Source of the DNA: Bacteroidales bacterium
GTDB lineage: Bacteria > Bacteroidota > Bacteroidia > Bacteroidales > JAAUTT01
DNA length: 11,622 nucleotides
Direction: 5' to 3'
Assembly: GCA_012031335.1 (NCBI GenBank)
Contig: JAAUTT010000059.1
Span: 1-11,622, forward strand
Below are positions 1 through 8,350 of this stretch, piece after piece. The notes under the pieces were generated by a model. It saw only the letters and a list, made by a program, of their open reading frames with translations. It did not search any database and was not told the DNA's origin. The translations under genes and the position numbers were made by a program. How positions within the stretch are numbered: the first letter of the stretch is position 1; each line of letters starts with the position of its first letter.

Positions 1-909
1 CTTGGTTTGGCAGGGCCGGATCATACCAATGTTTACAGGCTTGTTAATGCTGAAGGAGACGGAATGCCCGGACTGATAATCGATTTTATAACGGAACCGC
101 AGTGATGCAGATGCATTCAATTGGCATGTTCCGTATTAAAGATGAGCTTGCAAAAGTGCTGAAAGATATTTATGGAGACACCCTGGTGAGTGTTTACGAT
201 AAAAGTGAAGGAACGATCCCTTTTAAAGCCCAAATTAATCCTAAAAACGGTTACGTTTTAGGAGAATCTAAACCCGGAGTTGTATCCGAGTATAACAACC
301 TGTTTAGTGTGGATTGGGTAGAAGGTCAAAAAACAGGGTTTTTTATTGACCAACGCGAAAATCGAAAACTTGTAGAAACCTATTCACAGGGAAAGGATGT
401 ACTTAATGTATTTGGTTATACAGGAGGTTTTCCATTTATGCATTGCGGGGTAATGCCAAACGGTTCATTCGGTCGACAGCTCTCAAAAAGCTATTGAGTT
501 AACGAATGAAAATGTATCGCTTAATTTTCCGGACTGCACTAATCACGAATCTTTCTGTGTGGATGCTTTCGATTATCTAGATACCATCGACGATAAATAC
601 GATCTGATTATTCTTGATCCGCCTGCCTTTGCAAAACATTTTAATGTTCTGAACAATGCCTTGCAGGGTTATAAGAGGATTAATGCCAAAGCTATCAGGA
701 AAATTCGTCCAGGCGGCATTTTATTTACTTTTTCATGTTCTCAGGTGGTTGACAAAGATACTTTCCGTACAACCATATTCTCGGCGGCAGCAAGCACAGG
801 GCGGAATGTGAGAATATTGCATCAGATGACCCAACCGGCAGATCACCCTGTAAATATTTATCATCCTGAGGGAGAATACCTGAAAGGGCTGGTACTTTAC
901 ATCGAATAA
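1..909 (+). CDS. rlmI: RlmI-like 23S rRNA (cytosine-C5) methyltransferase, 5' truncated, three frame breaks
   Basis: Class I SAM-dependent rRNA methyltransferase of the RlmI/RlmK family. E. coli RlmI makes m5C1962 in 23S rRNA, and the same role is inferred here. The window opens inside the gene. The visible part, once corrected, is 303 residues of a protein usually near 390-400, so the N-terminal PUA domain is mostly missing. Family motifs seen are TNVYRLVNAEGDGMPGLI at the start, the SAM-binding FGYTGGFS loop (about fragment residues 138-145), VDSSQKA, motif IV DPPAFAK (nt 616-636) and the SCSQ motif holding the probable catalytic Cys (nt 736-738). The frame is broken three times, each fixed by adding one base: T in the run at 84-87, T at 428-431 and G at 462-463. 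The corrected frame runs in register to the TAA at 907-909. It is convergent with the DUF1697 gene, with only 31 bases between them. The family call is firm. Whether the breaks are real or sequencing errors cannot be told from sequence alone, but intact motifs favour errors. Confidence 0.88.
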
Positions 910-940
910 ATCTGGGAAAAGTAAAAGTTTCCTGTCTGAA

Positions 941-1472
941 TTAGAATCCCAAAGCTTAATCATAGTATTCCAGTTTCGGGTGGTAGCTGTCATTTTAAGC
1001 TGCTTTTCAATAAAATTATTGGAAATAGTTTGTCATGAGAGGTGTTTTTCTTGATCATGCTATATAATTCCCTTGAGTTAAAGAAAAAATTTCCCTCGGC
1101 TGTATTCAGTTTCAATATTTTAGTTTTCATATCTTCAGCAGGTTGCGACGGAAATAGGGTAACATATAATTTGTAGTCGTTATTATTAATTTTTTCGGCA
1201 AAAGGTGTATTTCTGATTATCAGTTCCCAATATTCCTGAGTGCGGAGGAAAGTGACAACAGGGTAGCCAAGAATGGTATGCAAATGTTTTTCTATTTTAT
1301 CAAGTAATGTTTTTTCGCTTTGTTCGTTACTTTCGAAAACAATATTTCCGCTTTGTATATAAGTTCTGACCTGTGAAAATTCCATTGAACCGAATACTTC
1401 GCGCAGATATTCCATTTTAATAAGCTTTTGACCGCTTACATTAATTCCTCTCAACAAACATATGTATGTCAT
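941..1472 (-). CDS. DUF1697 family protein, two frame breaks near the C-terminus
   Basis: Conserved bacterial protein of unknown function (DUF1697). The N-terminus MTYICLLRGINVSGQKLIKM and the segment VRTYIQSGNIVFES are the family's hallmark. The uncorrected frame stops at 990 after 160 residues, cutting off the conserved end. Adding one base to the A run (plus-strand T run at about 1019-1020) restores PNNFIEKQLK followed by TATTRNWNTMIKL, the typical DUF1697 C-terminal motif. That frame then runs on antisense into rlmI unless one more T is added (plus-strand A run at 951-953). That gives ...MIKLLGF and a TAA at 941-943, and a 177-residue product, which is the normal family length. The start at 1472 matches the family N-terminus, and a Bacteroidota-type promoter lies about 45 bases upstream. 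No function can be assigned. The first correction is strongly supported by homology, the second by the expected ending and the lack of overlap. Confidence 0.85.
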
Positions 1473-1515
1473 GAAATGGTTAGTTTTTGTAAAATTTGAA
1501 TCAATTACTACAATT

Positions 1516-1544
1516 CAAACGTATTTAAGTTCAGTTATGATAAA
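1516..1544 (-). promoter_or_regulatory. candidate Bacteroidota-type promoter of the DUF1697 gene
   Basis: Read on the minus strand, a perfect TAnnTTTG -7 box (TACGTTTG, 1523 down to 1516) is preceded, after a 17-base spacer, by TTTA, which is one mismatch from the TTTG -33 box (1544-1541). The leader to the ATG at 1472 would be roughly 35-40 bases. The assignment rests on the known sigma consensus of Bacteroidota and on position only. The slightly short spacer and the mismatch lower confidence. Confidence 0.4.
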
Positions 1545-1555
1545 TAATACTTTTT

Positions 1556-1587
1556 ATTGACATTCATAATGGAAAATATTAGATTTG
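1556..1587 (+). promoter_or_regulatory. candidate Bacteroidota-type promoter of the histidine kinase gene
   Basis: A perfect TAnnTTTG -7 box (TAGATTTG, 1580-1587) lies 20 bases downstream of ATTG (1556-1559), a one-mismatch -33 box. Transcription would begin near 1593-1595, giving a leader of about 20 bases before the ATG at 1615. It lies back to back with the DUF1697 promoter, so the 142-base gap between the two genes is a divergent promoter region. Confidence 0.48.
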
Positions 1588-1614
1588 AGCGCCTGTTACT
1601 AATAGACTTTCCGA

Positions 1615-2979
1615 ATGATTGAGTTAAACATTCGCTGGTTTTATATTCTTGTTGGTTTTACCTCAGTTCTGCTAGGTTTTTTGTTATTAATACTTAAAAA
1701 CACCTCAAAGCAGGTTCCTGGTCCCGGCCATTGGGTTGTCGGGTATTTCCTGTCAGGACCAGGCCTGATATATTTTTCCTTATATCCATGGCCAGGTGAG
1801 TATGTGAATATATTACTTTCCAACCTAATTCTGTGTATGGGTATTTCTTACTTCCTTGCCGGATTGTGGATTTTCAAGGAGAAAAAGATTAATAAAGCCA
1901 TAATTATAGGTTTGCCTGTAATTTCTGTATTGCAGAATACGCTGCTTATGCTCATTTGGGTTTATCCCCAAACGAGAATCGTGATGAATTCCCTGTTGTA
2001 TTCGGCTTACGGATTTTTAATTGTTTACGAAATGTTGTTTCCCCACCAGAAAGAGTACCGCAATATATTTCTGATAAATGCCTTTACTTTTATTTTTTTT
2101 AGTTGTTTAATGCTTTTCAGAGCATCCTATTCAAAACTACTTATGGAATTGGGAGTAATGAGTGATAATGCTGTTAATCTTTTGGTACTTTCCTTAACTA
2201 CGATTCTGCAGGGTGTTTTAACCTATGGATTTATCATAATGGTTAATATCAGAGTAGCCGAGGATTTGAAAAAACAGGTAGCCTTACGGGATAAATTTCT
2301 TTCAATCATAGCACACGATTTAAAGAACCAAATCAATATTATTGGGGGTTTCAGCGATTTACTCCATAAAAACTTATCACGGCAAAACATAGAAAAGAGT
2401 ATTCAGTTTTCGAGCTATATCCGGCAATCGTCCATTCAAATTACCGCCTTACTTAATAATCTGCTGGAGTGGGCACGTATTCAAAGCAAGACAGATATTT
2501 TTCATCCTGAAGATGTTAGCCTTTCAGAAATAATTACAGAGGAAATCGATTTAAATAATTCCATTGCATTCAACAAAGATATATTAATTGATTACAACGC
2601 ACCAGATGAGAATTTGATTGTGGTTGCAGACAGAAATATGGCTAAAACAATTCTTAGGAATCTTATTATTAATGCTATAAAATTCACCAATAAAGGTGGA
2701 AATATAAACATAAGAGTATTACGGAAACAGAATTTTGCAGAAATTTCCATTACTGATTCGGGCATTGGAATGAAACCAGAAACGCTAAAGGAGCTATTCC
2801 GTACAACAAATATTTTATCTACCGAAGGTACAAATAAGGAATCGGGCAGTGGACTGGGCCTTGTACTTTGCAAAGAATTTGTAGAAAAACATGGTGGTTC
2901 TATATGGGCCGAAAGTCAATTTGAACATGGAAGTTCTTTCAAGTTTACTTTACCATTAAAAACCATATCGGCTACTTAA
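1615..2979 (+). CDS. membrane sensor histidine kinase with seven hydrophobic N-terminal segments
   Basis: Two-component sensor kinase of 454 residues with an unbroken frame. Seven hydrophobic stretches (about residues 8-27, 40-58, 64-86, 94-117, 122-142, 150-169, 187-210) form a membrane-embedded sensor region with no large extracellular domain. A short linker (about 211-225) leads to the HisKA dimerization helix, with the phosphoacceptor H234 in IIAHDLKNQ. The HATPase_c domain follows, with the N box (LRNLIINAIKFT, key N353), G1 (DSGIGM, 381-386) and G2 (GSGLGL, 411-416). By family knowledge it autophosphorylates on H234 and passes phosphate to a response regulator, but none is encoded here, so it is an orphan and its partner lies elsewhere. 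The H box has Gln where Pro is common (HDLKNQ rather than HDL+NP). The signal is unknown. The start at 1615 puts hydrophobic sequence at the N-terminus and fits the promoter at 1556-1587. Confidence 0.9.
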   Translation: MIELNIRWFYILVGFTSVLLGFLLLILKNTSKQVPGPGHWVVGYFLSGPGLIYFSLYPWPGEYVNILLSNLILCMGISYFLAGLWIFKEKKINKAIIIGLPVISVLQNTLLMLIWVYPQTRIVMNSLLYSAYGFLIVYEMLFPHQKEYRNIFLINAFTFIFFSCLMLFRASYSKLLMELGVMSDNAVNLLVLSLTTILQGVLTYGFIIMVNIRVAEDLKKQVALRDKFLSIIAHDLKNQINIIGGFSDLLHKNLSRQNIEKSIQFSSYIRQSSIQITALLNNLLEWARIQSKTDIFHPEDVSLSEIITEEIDLNNSIAFNKDILIDYNAPDENLIVVADRNMAKTILRNLIINAIKFTNKGGNINIRVLRKQNFAEISITDSGIGMKPETLKELFRTTNILSTEGTNKESGSGLGLVLCKEFVEKHGGSIWAESQFEHGSSFKFTLPLKTISAT

Positions 2980-3067
2980 CCTTTTCTTTTTCTGATTTTG
3001 GTAATAATTGACTAAACATAAGGAAATTACCTGAAAAATTTGTATATTTCATGCGAATCGGAAATTA

Positions 3068-3093
3068 ATTGACACTACTGCTAAATTGTCAAT
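3068..3093. repeat. 7-bp inverted repeat upstream of the universal stress gene (possible operator)
   Basis: ATTGACA (3068-3074) and its exact complement TGTCAAT (3087-3093) are separated by 12 bases, about 19 bases centre to centre, which is close to two helical turns. The repeat ends directly before the candidate -33 box of the universal stress promoter. The geometry suits a dimeric regulator better than a terminator, because no T run follows and the stem is weak. It could still be chance in AT-rich sequence. Confidence 0.35.
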
Positions 3094-3127
3094 ATTGCTG
3101 TTGCATTCCCTCATTTTTTTAATTTTG
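3094..3127 (+). promoter_or_regulatory. candidate Bacteroidota-type promoter of the universal stress gene
   Basis: A perfect TAnnTTTG box (TAATTTTG, 3120-3127) has ATTG (3094-3097) 22 bases upstream as a one-mismatch -33 element. A leader of about 28 bases to the ATG at 3162 would follow. The spacer is at the long end of the accepted range. The rest of the 182-base gap (2980-3161) shows only the inverted repeat just upstream. No hairpin terminator was seen after the kinase gene, so some read-through from it is possible. Confidence 0.42.
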
Positions 3128-3161
3128 GTTTGCTGAATTTTTAAATTTAAAAATTTCAATT

Positions 3162-4085
3162 ATGGAAACACTTGCTACAATTTCAAAAGTTGTATTCCCT
3201 ACTGATTTTACCGATCTGGCCATGAATGCCCTTAAAGTAGCAACTGTAATTTGTAAAAGGCATAATGCTGCTTTACATTTGGTAAATGCTGTAGAAATGG
3301 ATTATTATTCCTTTTCTATCGAACCTTATACTAGTGCTGTATATTCCAATCAGGAAGTTTTGGATGCAGCAAAGGCAAATCTTCAGACGCTTAAGGATGA
3401 AATCGAAAGAAAAGAAGGAATCGCGTGTGTTTTGCACGTTGAGCCGGGAAATCCTGCTCATTTCATCTGTGGAGTTGCTTCTGAAGAAAACGCTGATTTG
3501 ATTATAATGGCAACGCATGGGGCTTCGGGTTTCAGAGAATTTTTTATTGGCAGTAATGCCTACAAAGTGGTTAAACATGCCAACTGTCCGGTTCTTACTA
3601 TTCCTGGCAACTTTGATAAAACTGGTTTTGACAGGATATTATTTCCTATAAGGGATACTGCAGGCATAGAAGAAAAATACGAAGTAGTGAAAAATATGCT
3701 GATGCAAAAAAGTACATTACTTGAGATTACCGGGATAGTTGATAAAAACCGTCCGGAGCAAATCAACAGGATTTCGAGTTCATTGGCTAAGCTTAAATTG
3801 AGGATGGTTGATGACCATATTAAATTCCGGTCGGATTTATATTATGCATCCAACATTGCTGGCGATATTCTGCGGATTGCAGGAGATAAGGAGTCGGATT
3901 TGCTTGCCATTAATGCCAGTCTGGACTATAACTGGAAAGAGGTTTTTATTGGACCTTATGCACAGCAAATTGTAAACCATTCAAAAATCCCAGTACTTAG
4001 TTTCAGACCTCAAACTGATAATCCATTTAAAAATACCGAATGGTCGAGGCCTTATAGCGCCTCCGATCCTTTTACTACAGCATAA
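3162..4085 (+). CDS. tandem-domain universal stress protein (UspA family)
   Basis: Cytosolic stress-associated protein of 307 residues made of two Usp folds. Domain 1 (about 7-148) starts with KVVFPTDFTDLAMNAL and carries the ATP-binding signature as ATHG(117-120), nine residues, then GS (130-131), followed by NCPVLTIP. It should bind nucleotide. Domain 2 (about 157-288) starts with DRILFPI and ends with KIPVLSFRP, but the matching loop reads AINAS and GPYAQQ, so the glycine-rich signature is degraded and this half probably does not bind ATP in the usual way. Two-domain Usp proteins with one degenerate half are common in Bacteroidota. The gene has its own probable promoter and a hairpin terminator right after the stop. 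It shares no transcript with the trehalose operon, although both fit a stress-response theme. The frame is unbroken. The target and physiological signal are unknown. Confidence 0.92.
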   Translation: METLATISKVVFPTDFTDLAMNALKVATVICKRHNAALHLVNAVEMDYYSFSIEPYTSAVYSNQEVLDAAKANLQTLKDEIERKEGIACVLHVEPGNPAHFICGVASEENADLIIMATHGASGFREFFIGSNAYKVVKHANCPVLTIPGNFDKTGFDRILFPIRDTAGIEEKYEVVKNMLMQKSTLLEITGIVDKNRPEQINRISSSLAKLKLRMVDDHIKFRSDLYYASNIAGDILRIAGDKESDLLAINASLDYNWKEVFIGPYAQQIVNHSKIPVLSFRPQTDNPFKNTEWSRPYSASDPFTTA

Positions 4086-4092
4086 AATTTCT

Positions 4093-4122
4093 ATAAAGCC
4101 TGTTATTTTCAACAGGCTTTAT
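4093..4122. terminator. symmetric hairpin terminator between convergent usp and treY-malQ genes
   Basis: A perfect 12-bp stem, ATAAAGCCTGTT (4093-4104) paired with AACAGGCTTTAT (4111-4122), has a 6-base loop. It starts 7 bases after the usp stop and ends 8 bases before the malQ stop on the other strand. A CTTTT stretch follows on the plus strand, and AAATTT lies before it, giving a short U-rich tail on the minus strand too. It therefore probably ends transcription from both directions. Confidence 0.85.
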
Positions 4123-4130
4123 GAATGCTT

Positions 4131-5620
4131 TTAACGCCCATAAATGAGACTAAGATTTTTCAGGTAATCAGTATGTTCGGAGTTTAATTCAGGCCCTTCC
4201 AATTTCCAGTTCCAGTTTCCATGAGTGGTTCCGGGAGTGTTTAATCGCGATGTATGGTCGAGTTTTAAAATATCCTGCATGGGTACGATAGTTATTTGCC
4301 CGACCGAAGAGTAGGCCATGCGTATCAGCGCGTCTGCTGCAACTGCCGAACGAGATTTATATCCCAGATAATTGCTTATATTATTTTTTATCTTTTTGTC
4401 AGCTTCATTTTTATACCATCCAATAAGGGTATTGTTGTCGTGAGTACTGTGTAAATAATGCTGTTTAAGCTATGCATATGCGGCGCATGCACCGAATGCC
4501 GCAGATCGCTGCCAAAGGCAAACTGGATAACACGCATACCGGGCAGGTTAAATGTATCCCGCAACCTATAAACATCCTCGTCAATTTCACCGAGATCTTC
4601 TGCGATAAATGGCATGGATGGAAATTCACGGTACAAAGCCTTAAAGAAATCATCTCCGGGACCACTTGTCCACCATCCGTTAACAGCGGTTTTTTCTGAA
4701 GAAGGTACTTCCCAGTAAGATGAAAAACCTCTGAAATGATCGAAACGCAAAATGTCGCAAAATTTCAGGTTTCTTCTGATTCTTTCAATCCACCACGAAT
4801 AATCCTCTCTTTTCATCGTTTTCCAGTCAAAAACAGGCATGCCCCAAAGTTGACCCGTATTACTAAAATAGTCGGGAGGGACTCCAGCCATTGTTTTCAT
4901 TCGCATTGTTTCATCGAGATTAAACAATTGAGGATTTGCCCAAACATCGGCACTATCGTAACTGATGTAAATAGGCATATCGCCGATAATCCTTATGCCC
5001 CTGGAATTGGCATAAGATTTCATCTTCAAAAACTGTTCATGAAAAATATATTGCTCGAACTTCACTTTAAAAATCAATTCAGCATGCTTTTTTCTGAAAC
5101 GATTCAGGATAATCCGTTCCCTGATTTTAAAGTCTTCGGGCCATTCATCCCATGCCTTGTGTGCATTTGTTTCTTTCAATATGCAAAAAAGGGCATAATC
5201 TTCCAGCCAGTAATGTTCATCCTGACAGAAGCTTTCAAACCGGCTTTCAATCAGGGGATTTGGTTTCTTTCTGAAGTTTTGAAAAGCTTCCTCCAGCATT
5301 TGTTTTCTCAGAGAAATAGCTGGTTCGAAATGAACAGTATTGCCGGTTTTCAACGTTTGCGGAAGCGATGCAATTAATTTCTTCCTGAAAAGATCTTCCG
5401 GGTCGATCCATGTAGTGTTTCCTGCAAATGCTGACGATGAACTATAGGGCGACCAGGTTCCACTAACCGGGTTAAAAGGTAATATTTGCCAATAGGTTTG
5501 GTGGCTATCCTTCAAAAAGTCGATAAACTGGTAAGCTTCTGATCCCAGACTTCCGACACCATATTTTCCAGGGAGCGATGTGATATGTAAGAGTATTCCT
5601 GCTCCTCTGCCGGTTTTTTT
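4131..5620 (-). CDS. malQ: 4-alpha-glucanotransferase, C-terminal half of a TreY-MalQ fusion, one frame break
   Basis: GH77 amylomaltase domain (about 496 residues, fusion residues 905-1400). It transfers maltooligosyl units between alpha-1,4-glucans, with release of glucose. It begins with the family signature AGILLHITSLPGKYGVGSLG and contains PYSSSSAFAGN, DMPIYISYDSADVW, the nucleophile Asp in LRFDHFRGF (nt 4739-4741), the acid/base Glu in FIAEDLGE (nt 4598-4600) and the third carboxylate in GTHDNNT (nt 4437-4439). One G is missing at about 4447, which would end the frame at 4388. Restoring it turns YTVLT into YTGTHDNNT and leads through SSVGQITIVPMQDILKL and RLNTPGTTHGNWNWKLE to the stop at 4131, the normal family end. 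No start codon lies between the TreY end and GILLH. An ATG at 5716 would begin inside conserved TreY sequence, so a separate malQ is unlikely. In the pathway it rebuilds longer chains from the short glucans TreY leaves. Confidence 0.88.
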
Positions 5621-8333
5621 TGTTTCACCCTTTAATACTAAGGGGCAATCTTGCTTCAGAACATCTGACAAGTTAACTTTTTCCTGTGTCCGGATTCTGG
5701 TATTATCCCATAACATCTGCCATTCGCCCGGAGAATCTGCAGGTAAATATAATTAATGTATTATCCCAGTTGATGATATTTTTATTGGGGTCCTTTCCAA
5801 GAGGGAAGTATAAAGTGGAATAATTGTCAGATACCAGTTATTCTCACGAACTCTCGCAAAAGCAAGAATATGGTCACTCAAAAGGCCTTTTACCTCCAGA
5901 GGCAGATATTCACCTTCATTAAAAACATGCGGATGGGCAGCCCTTTCCTGCATGAGCTGGTGAGTCATCCAAAGCTTTATACGGCCATCACGTTTATTAT
6001 TTAGAAGTTCTCCAAAAAAAGCGGATGGTTTTTCTTTTGCCAGTTGAATGATTTCTTTAAGCAAACGATATCGTTCTTCATAATTTATCTGCCTGCGGTT
6101 ATCCGGGTCTACAAGTGAAAGATCCCATAATTCTGTGCCCTGGTAAAAATCTGGTATTCCAGGACAGGTGCATTTTAACACCAGCTGCGAAAGTGAATTT
6201 GTAATGCCGGCATCGGTTATGCTGTTTACAAAATTGAAAAACTGGCTTTTGAATGGGTGCTCAGAATTGAGAATTCTACGGGTAAATTCTAATACAGCAT
6301 TTTCGTAATCCACAGTTGGTTGGTTCCAGTTTGTGTGAATTTTCGCTTCTCTTAAAGCCTTTTGAAGGTATACCTCAATTCTTTCCAGGAAAGTATTATC
6401 AGTTATTGTATCCATGGGAATAGCGCCTGCCAGGGATTGATAAATGAAATACTCTTCAATCGGATCGGGAACAGTTACATCACCTAATTGGACTTTTAAG
6501 GGATAGTTTAGGGTTAACCAAGGGTTAGTCAACCCTATCCAATCTGAAGCTTTTTCAGTCAGGATATTCAGGCGGGCACGGGAATCCTCGCCACGTTTTG
6601 TGTCATGAGTTGCTGTTGCGTTGATAGAAAGGGGAAGGTATTTTCGTCTTTTCAATCATTTTCTTATGGAAATCCGGAATAGTAATTCCTCTGGCATCTA
6701 TTGCATCGCCTACTTCGTTATGTGCAAGAAAACTACACCAGGCATACATGGCAGTATCTTCAATACCTTTGGCTGTAAGGGGGCCGGTGTATTGCATGCA
6801 TCTTTGAAAAACAGAGGCTGTGAGTTTGTTTTTTTCTTCGTCGGAAGAAGGATTCAGGAATATATTTTCAAGAACACGGAGCGAGGGAGTTAATTGTGGG
6901 TTACGTTTAGCTGATCTCTCCAAAATTTCCTTTACTATAACCTTATCTTCCGGATCCAGGGGTATAGAAGACGAATACAGTTTGTAAACCGGACAATTTA
7001 CAAGAAACTCACCAAGAGCTTCTTTCATATTATTGGGAGAAAGTGATGAATTGAATTCCACCAAACCTGAATTTTCCAGCATTCGGAAAAGATTATTCCA
7101 ATCTGCCCTGAAGCTTTCGAGCAATATCTTCTTTTTACTTTTATAGATTAATTCCTGGGGATCGGGCTCAGATATGTCCAATGTTTTGTAAAAATTTTCC
7201 AATGTTGTAATCCCCGGATTATAAGTAAAAAGATTGTTTACCAGTGCCAGAAAATCGTATCCTGAACTTCCCTGAATGGGCCATTCTTTATGGAGTTCCT
7301 CCTTTCGTTCAAGAATTTTTTTCAACAATAATATAAGTGTTTTCTCCCGTCCGGGCTCTGAGTTTATCGAAATACAGGCCAGGATCCTTTAGCCCATCTA
7401 CATGGTCGATACGCAAACCATTGAAGGTGTTGTTTTTAACCAGGTTTTCTATCAAAGTATGATAACCCTCGAACACCGCATCTTTTTCCATGGCCAGGCT
7501 GATGAGACCGTTTATAGTAAAAAACCTTCGGTAATTTAATTGATCATCAACTTTTTGCCAATGGGTGAGCATGTAATGCTGTGCCAGCAGTAATTCATTT
7601 AATTTATGGGAATTAACGTTTATGGTTTCGCAAATCCGGTCGATGAATGTTTTAAAGGACTCGTCGGTTGTGTAAATGGCCTGAAGACGTTCCCGGTTGT
7701 TAGACCATCCAAAACCATGGAAAGCGGGATCGTTTCTGAACTCCTTACTCCCAATCCCCTGTCCTATAAAATATGAGCCATCCAGCATTTTGAATTCTTC
7801 CAGTAACTATGGAAGGTTTCACCATTTATAGGAAGTGTAAAGTCGTAATAGGAAATGAAAAACCATCCATCTGTCCATTTTAATTTTATTTCGTCCGCAT
7901 CAAGAGCCTCCGGAAGTTCTTTTCCCAGAACTGGAACCATCAGTTTCCCATTAAAACCAGGATGATCCCAATCTATATCAAAGTAGCCTGCAAAAGCCGA
8001 TTGTTTCCCTTTCTCCAGCACATCCATCAGCCATAAATTATCAGGATGAAAAGCCATATGGTTGGGGACAATATCCTGAATCCAGCCAATCCCGTTTGAT
8101 TGCAATGCATAGCTGATCTCAGTCAACTCGTCGTGAGAACCAATTTCTTTATTTAATTTCAGCGGATCGGTTACATCGTAACCATGATTACTGCCGGGAA
8201 CAGCTCCAAAAACAGGGCTGGCATAAATGGCTCCGGGCGCAAGAGCAGAAAAGTATTCAAGCTGTTCTTTTAGATTTTTAAATCCAAAATTTTTATTAAA
8301 CTGGATGCGGTATGTAGAGGAAGGAATAAACAT
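5621..8333 (-). CDS. treY: maltooligosyl-trehalose synthase, N-terminal half of a TreY-MalQ fusion, five frame breaks
   Basis: GH13 enzyme that isomerizes the reducing-end alpha-1,4 bond of maltodextrins to the alpha,alpha-1,1 bond of maltooligosyl-trehalose. The corrected half is about 904 residues. Family signatures are MFIPSSTYRIQFNKNFGF, PGSNHGYDVTDP, DIVPNHMA, LNYRRFFTIN, the nucleophile Asp in GLRIDHVDGL (residue 310, nt 7405-7407), the acid/base Glu in YIIVEK (338, nt 7321-7323) and the third Asp in ATHDTKRGED (577, nt 6602-6604). Breaks are a missing base at about 7802, an extra A in the A7 run at 7316-7322, an extra A at 6641-6644, a missing G at about 5797 and an extra T at 5745-5747. 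The indels balance, so 4131-8333 is exactly 1401 codons. I chose the ATG at 8333, 17 bases after the treZ stop, because MFIPSSTYRIQF is the family N-terminus. A TTG at 8354 overlapping the treZ stop is a weaker option. The C-terminal WDNTLIILPADSPGEW segment runs straight into MalQ. Confidence 0.9.
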
Positions 8334-8350
8334 GGGTGAAAGGTTCAATT

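Noticed and set aside
915..932. A possible hairpin (GGAAA...TTTCC) between the convergent rlmI and DUF1697 stops as a terminator.
   Set aside because: The stem is only 5 AT-rich pairs with an 8-base loop and no T run, too weak to call.
1569..1622. A 17-codon open frame (MENIRFERLLLIDFPND) whose stop overlaps the ATG of the histidine kinase, like a coupled leader peptide.
   Set aside because: The candidate kinase promoter would start transcription near 1593-1595, downstream of this ATG, and so short a frame is expected by chance.
4736..5377. A 213-residue open frame on the plus strand.
   Set aside because: It lies wholly antisense to the conserved MalQ domain, has no recognisable motif, and looks like a mirror of the real gene.
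7316..7322. Programmed -1 ribosomal frameshift on the A-rich slippery run in treY.
   Set aside because: The frame needed downstream is +1 relative to the upstream frame, not -1, and no downstream structure was evident. The five other breaks in the fused gene lack slippery sites.
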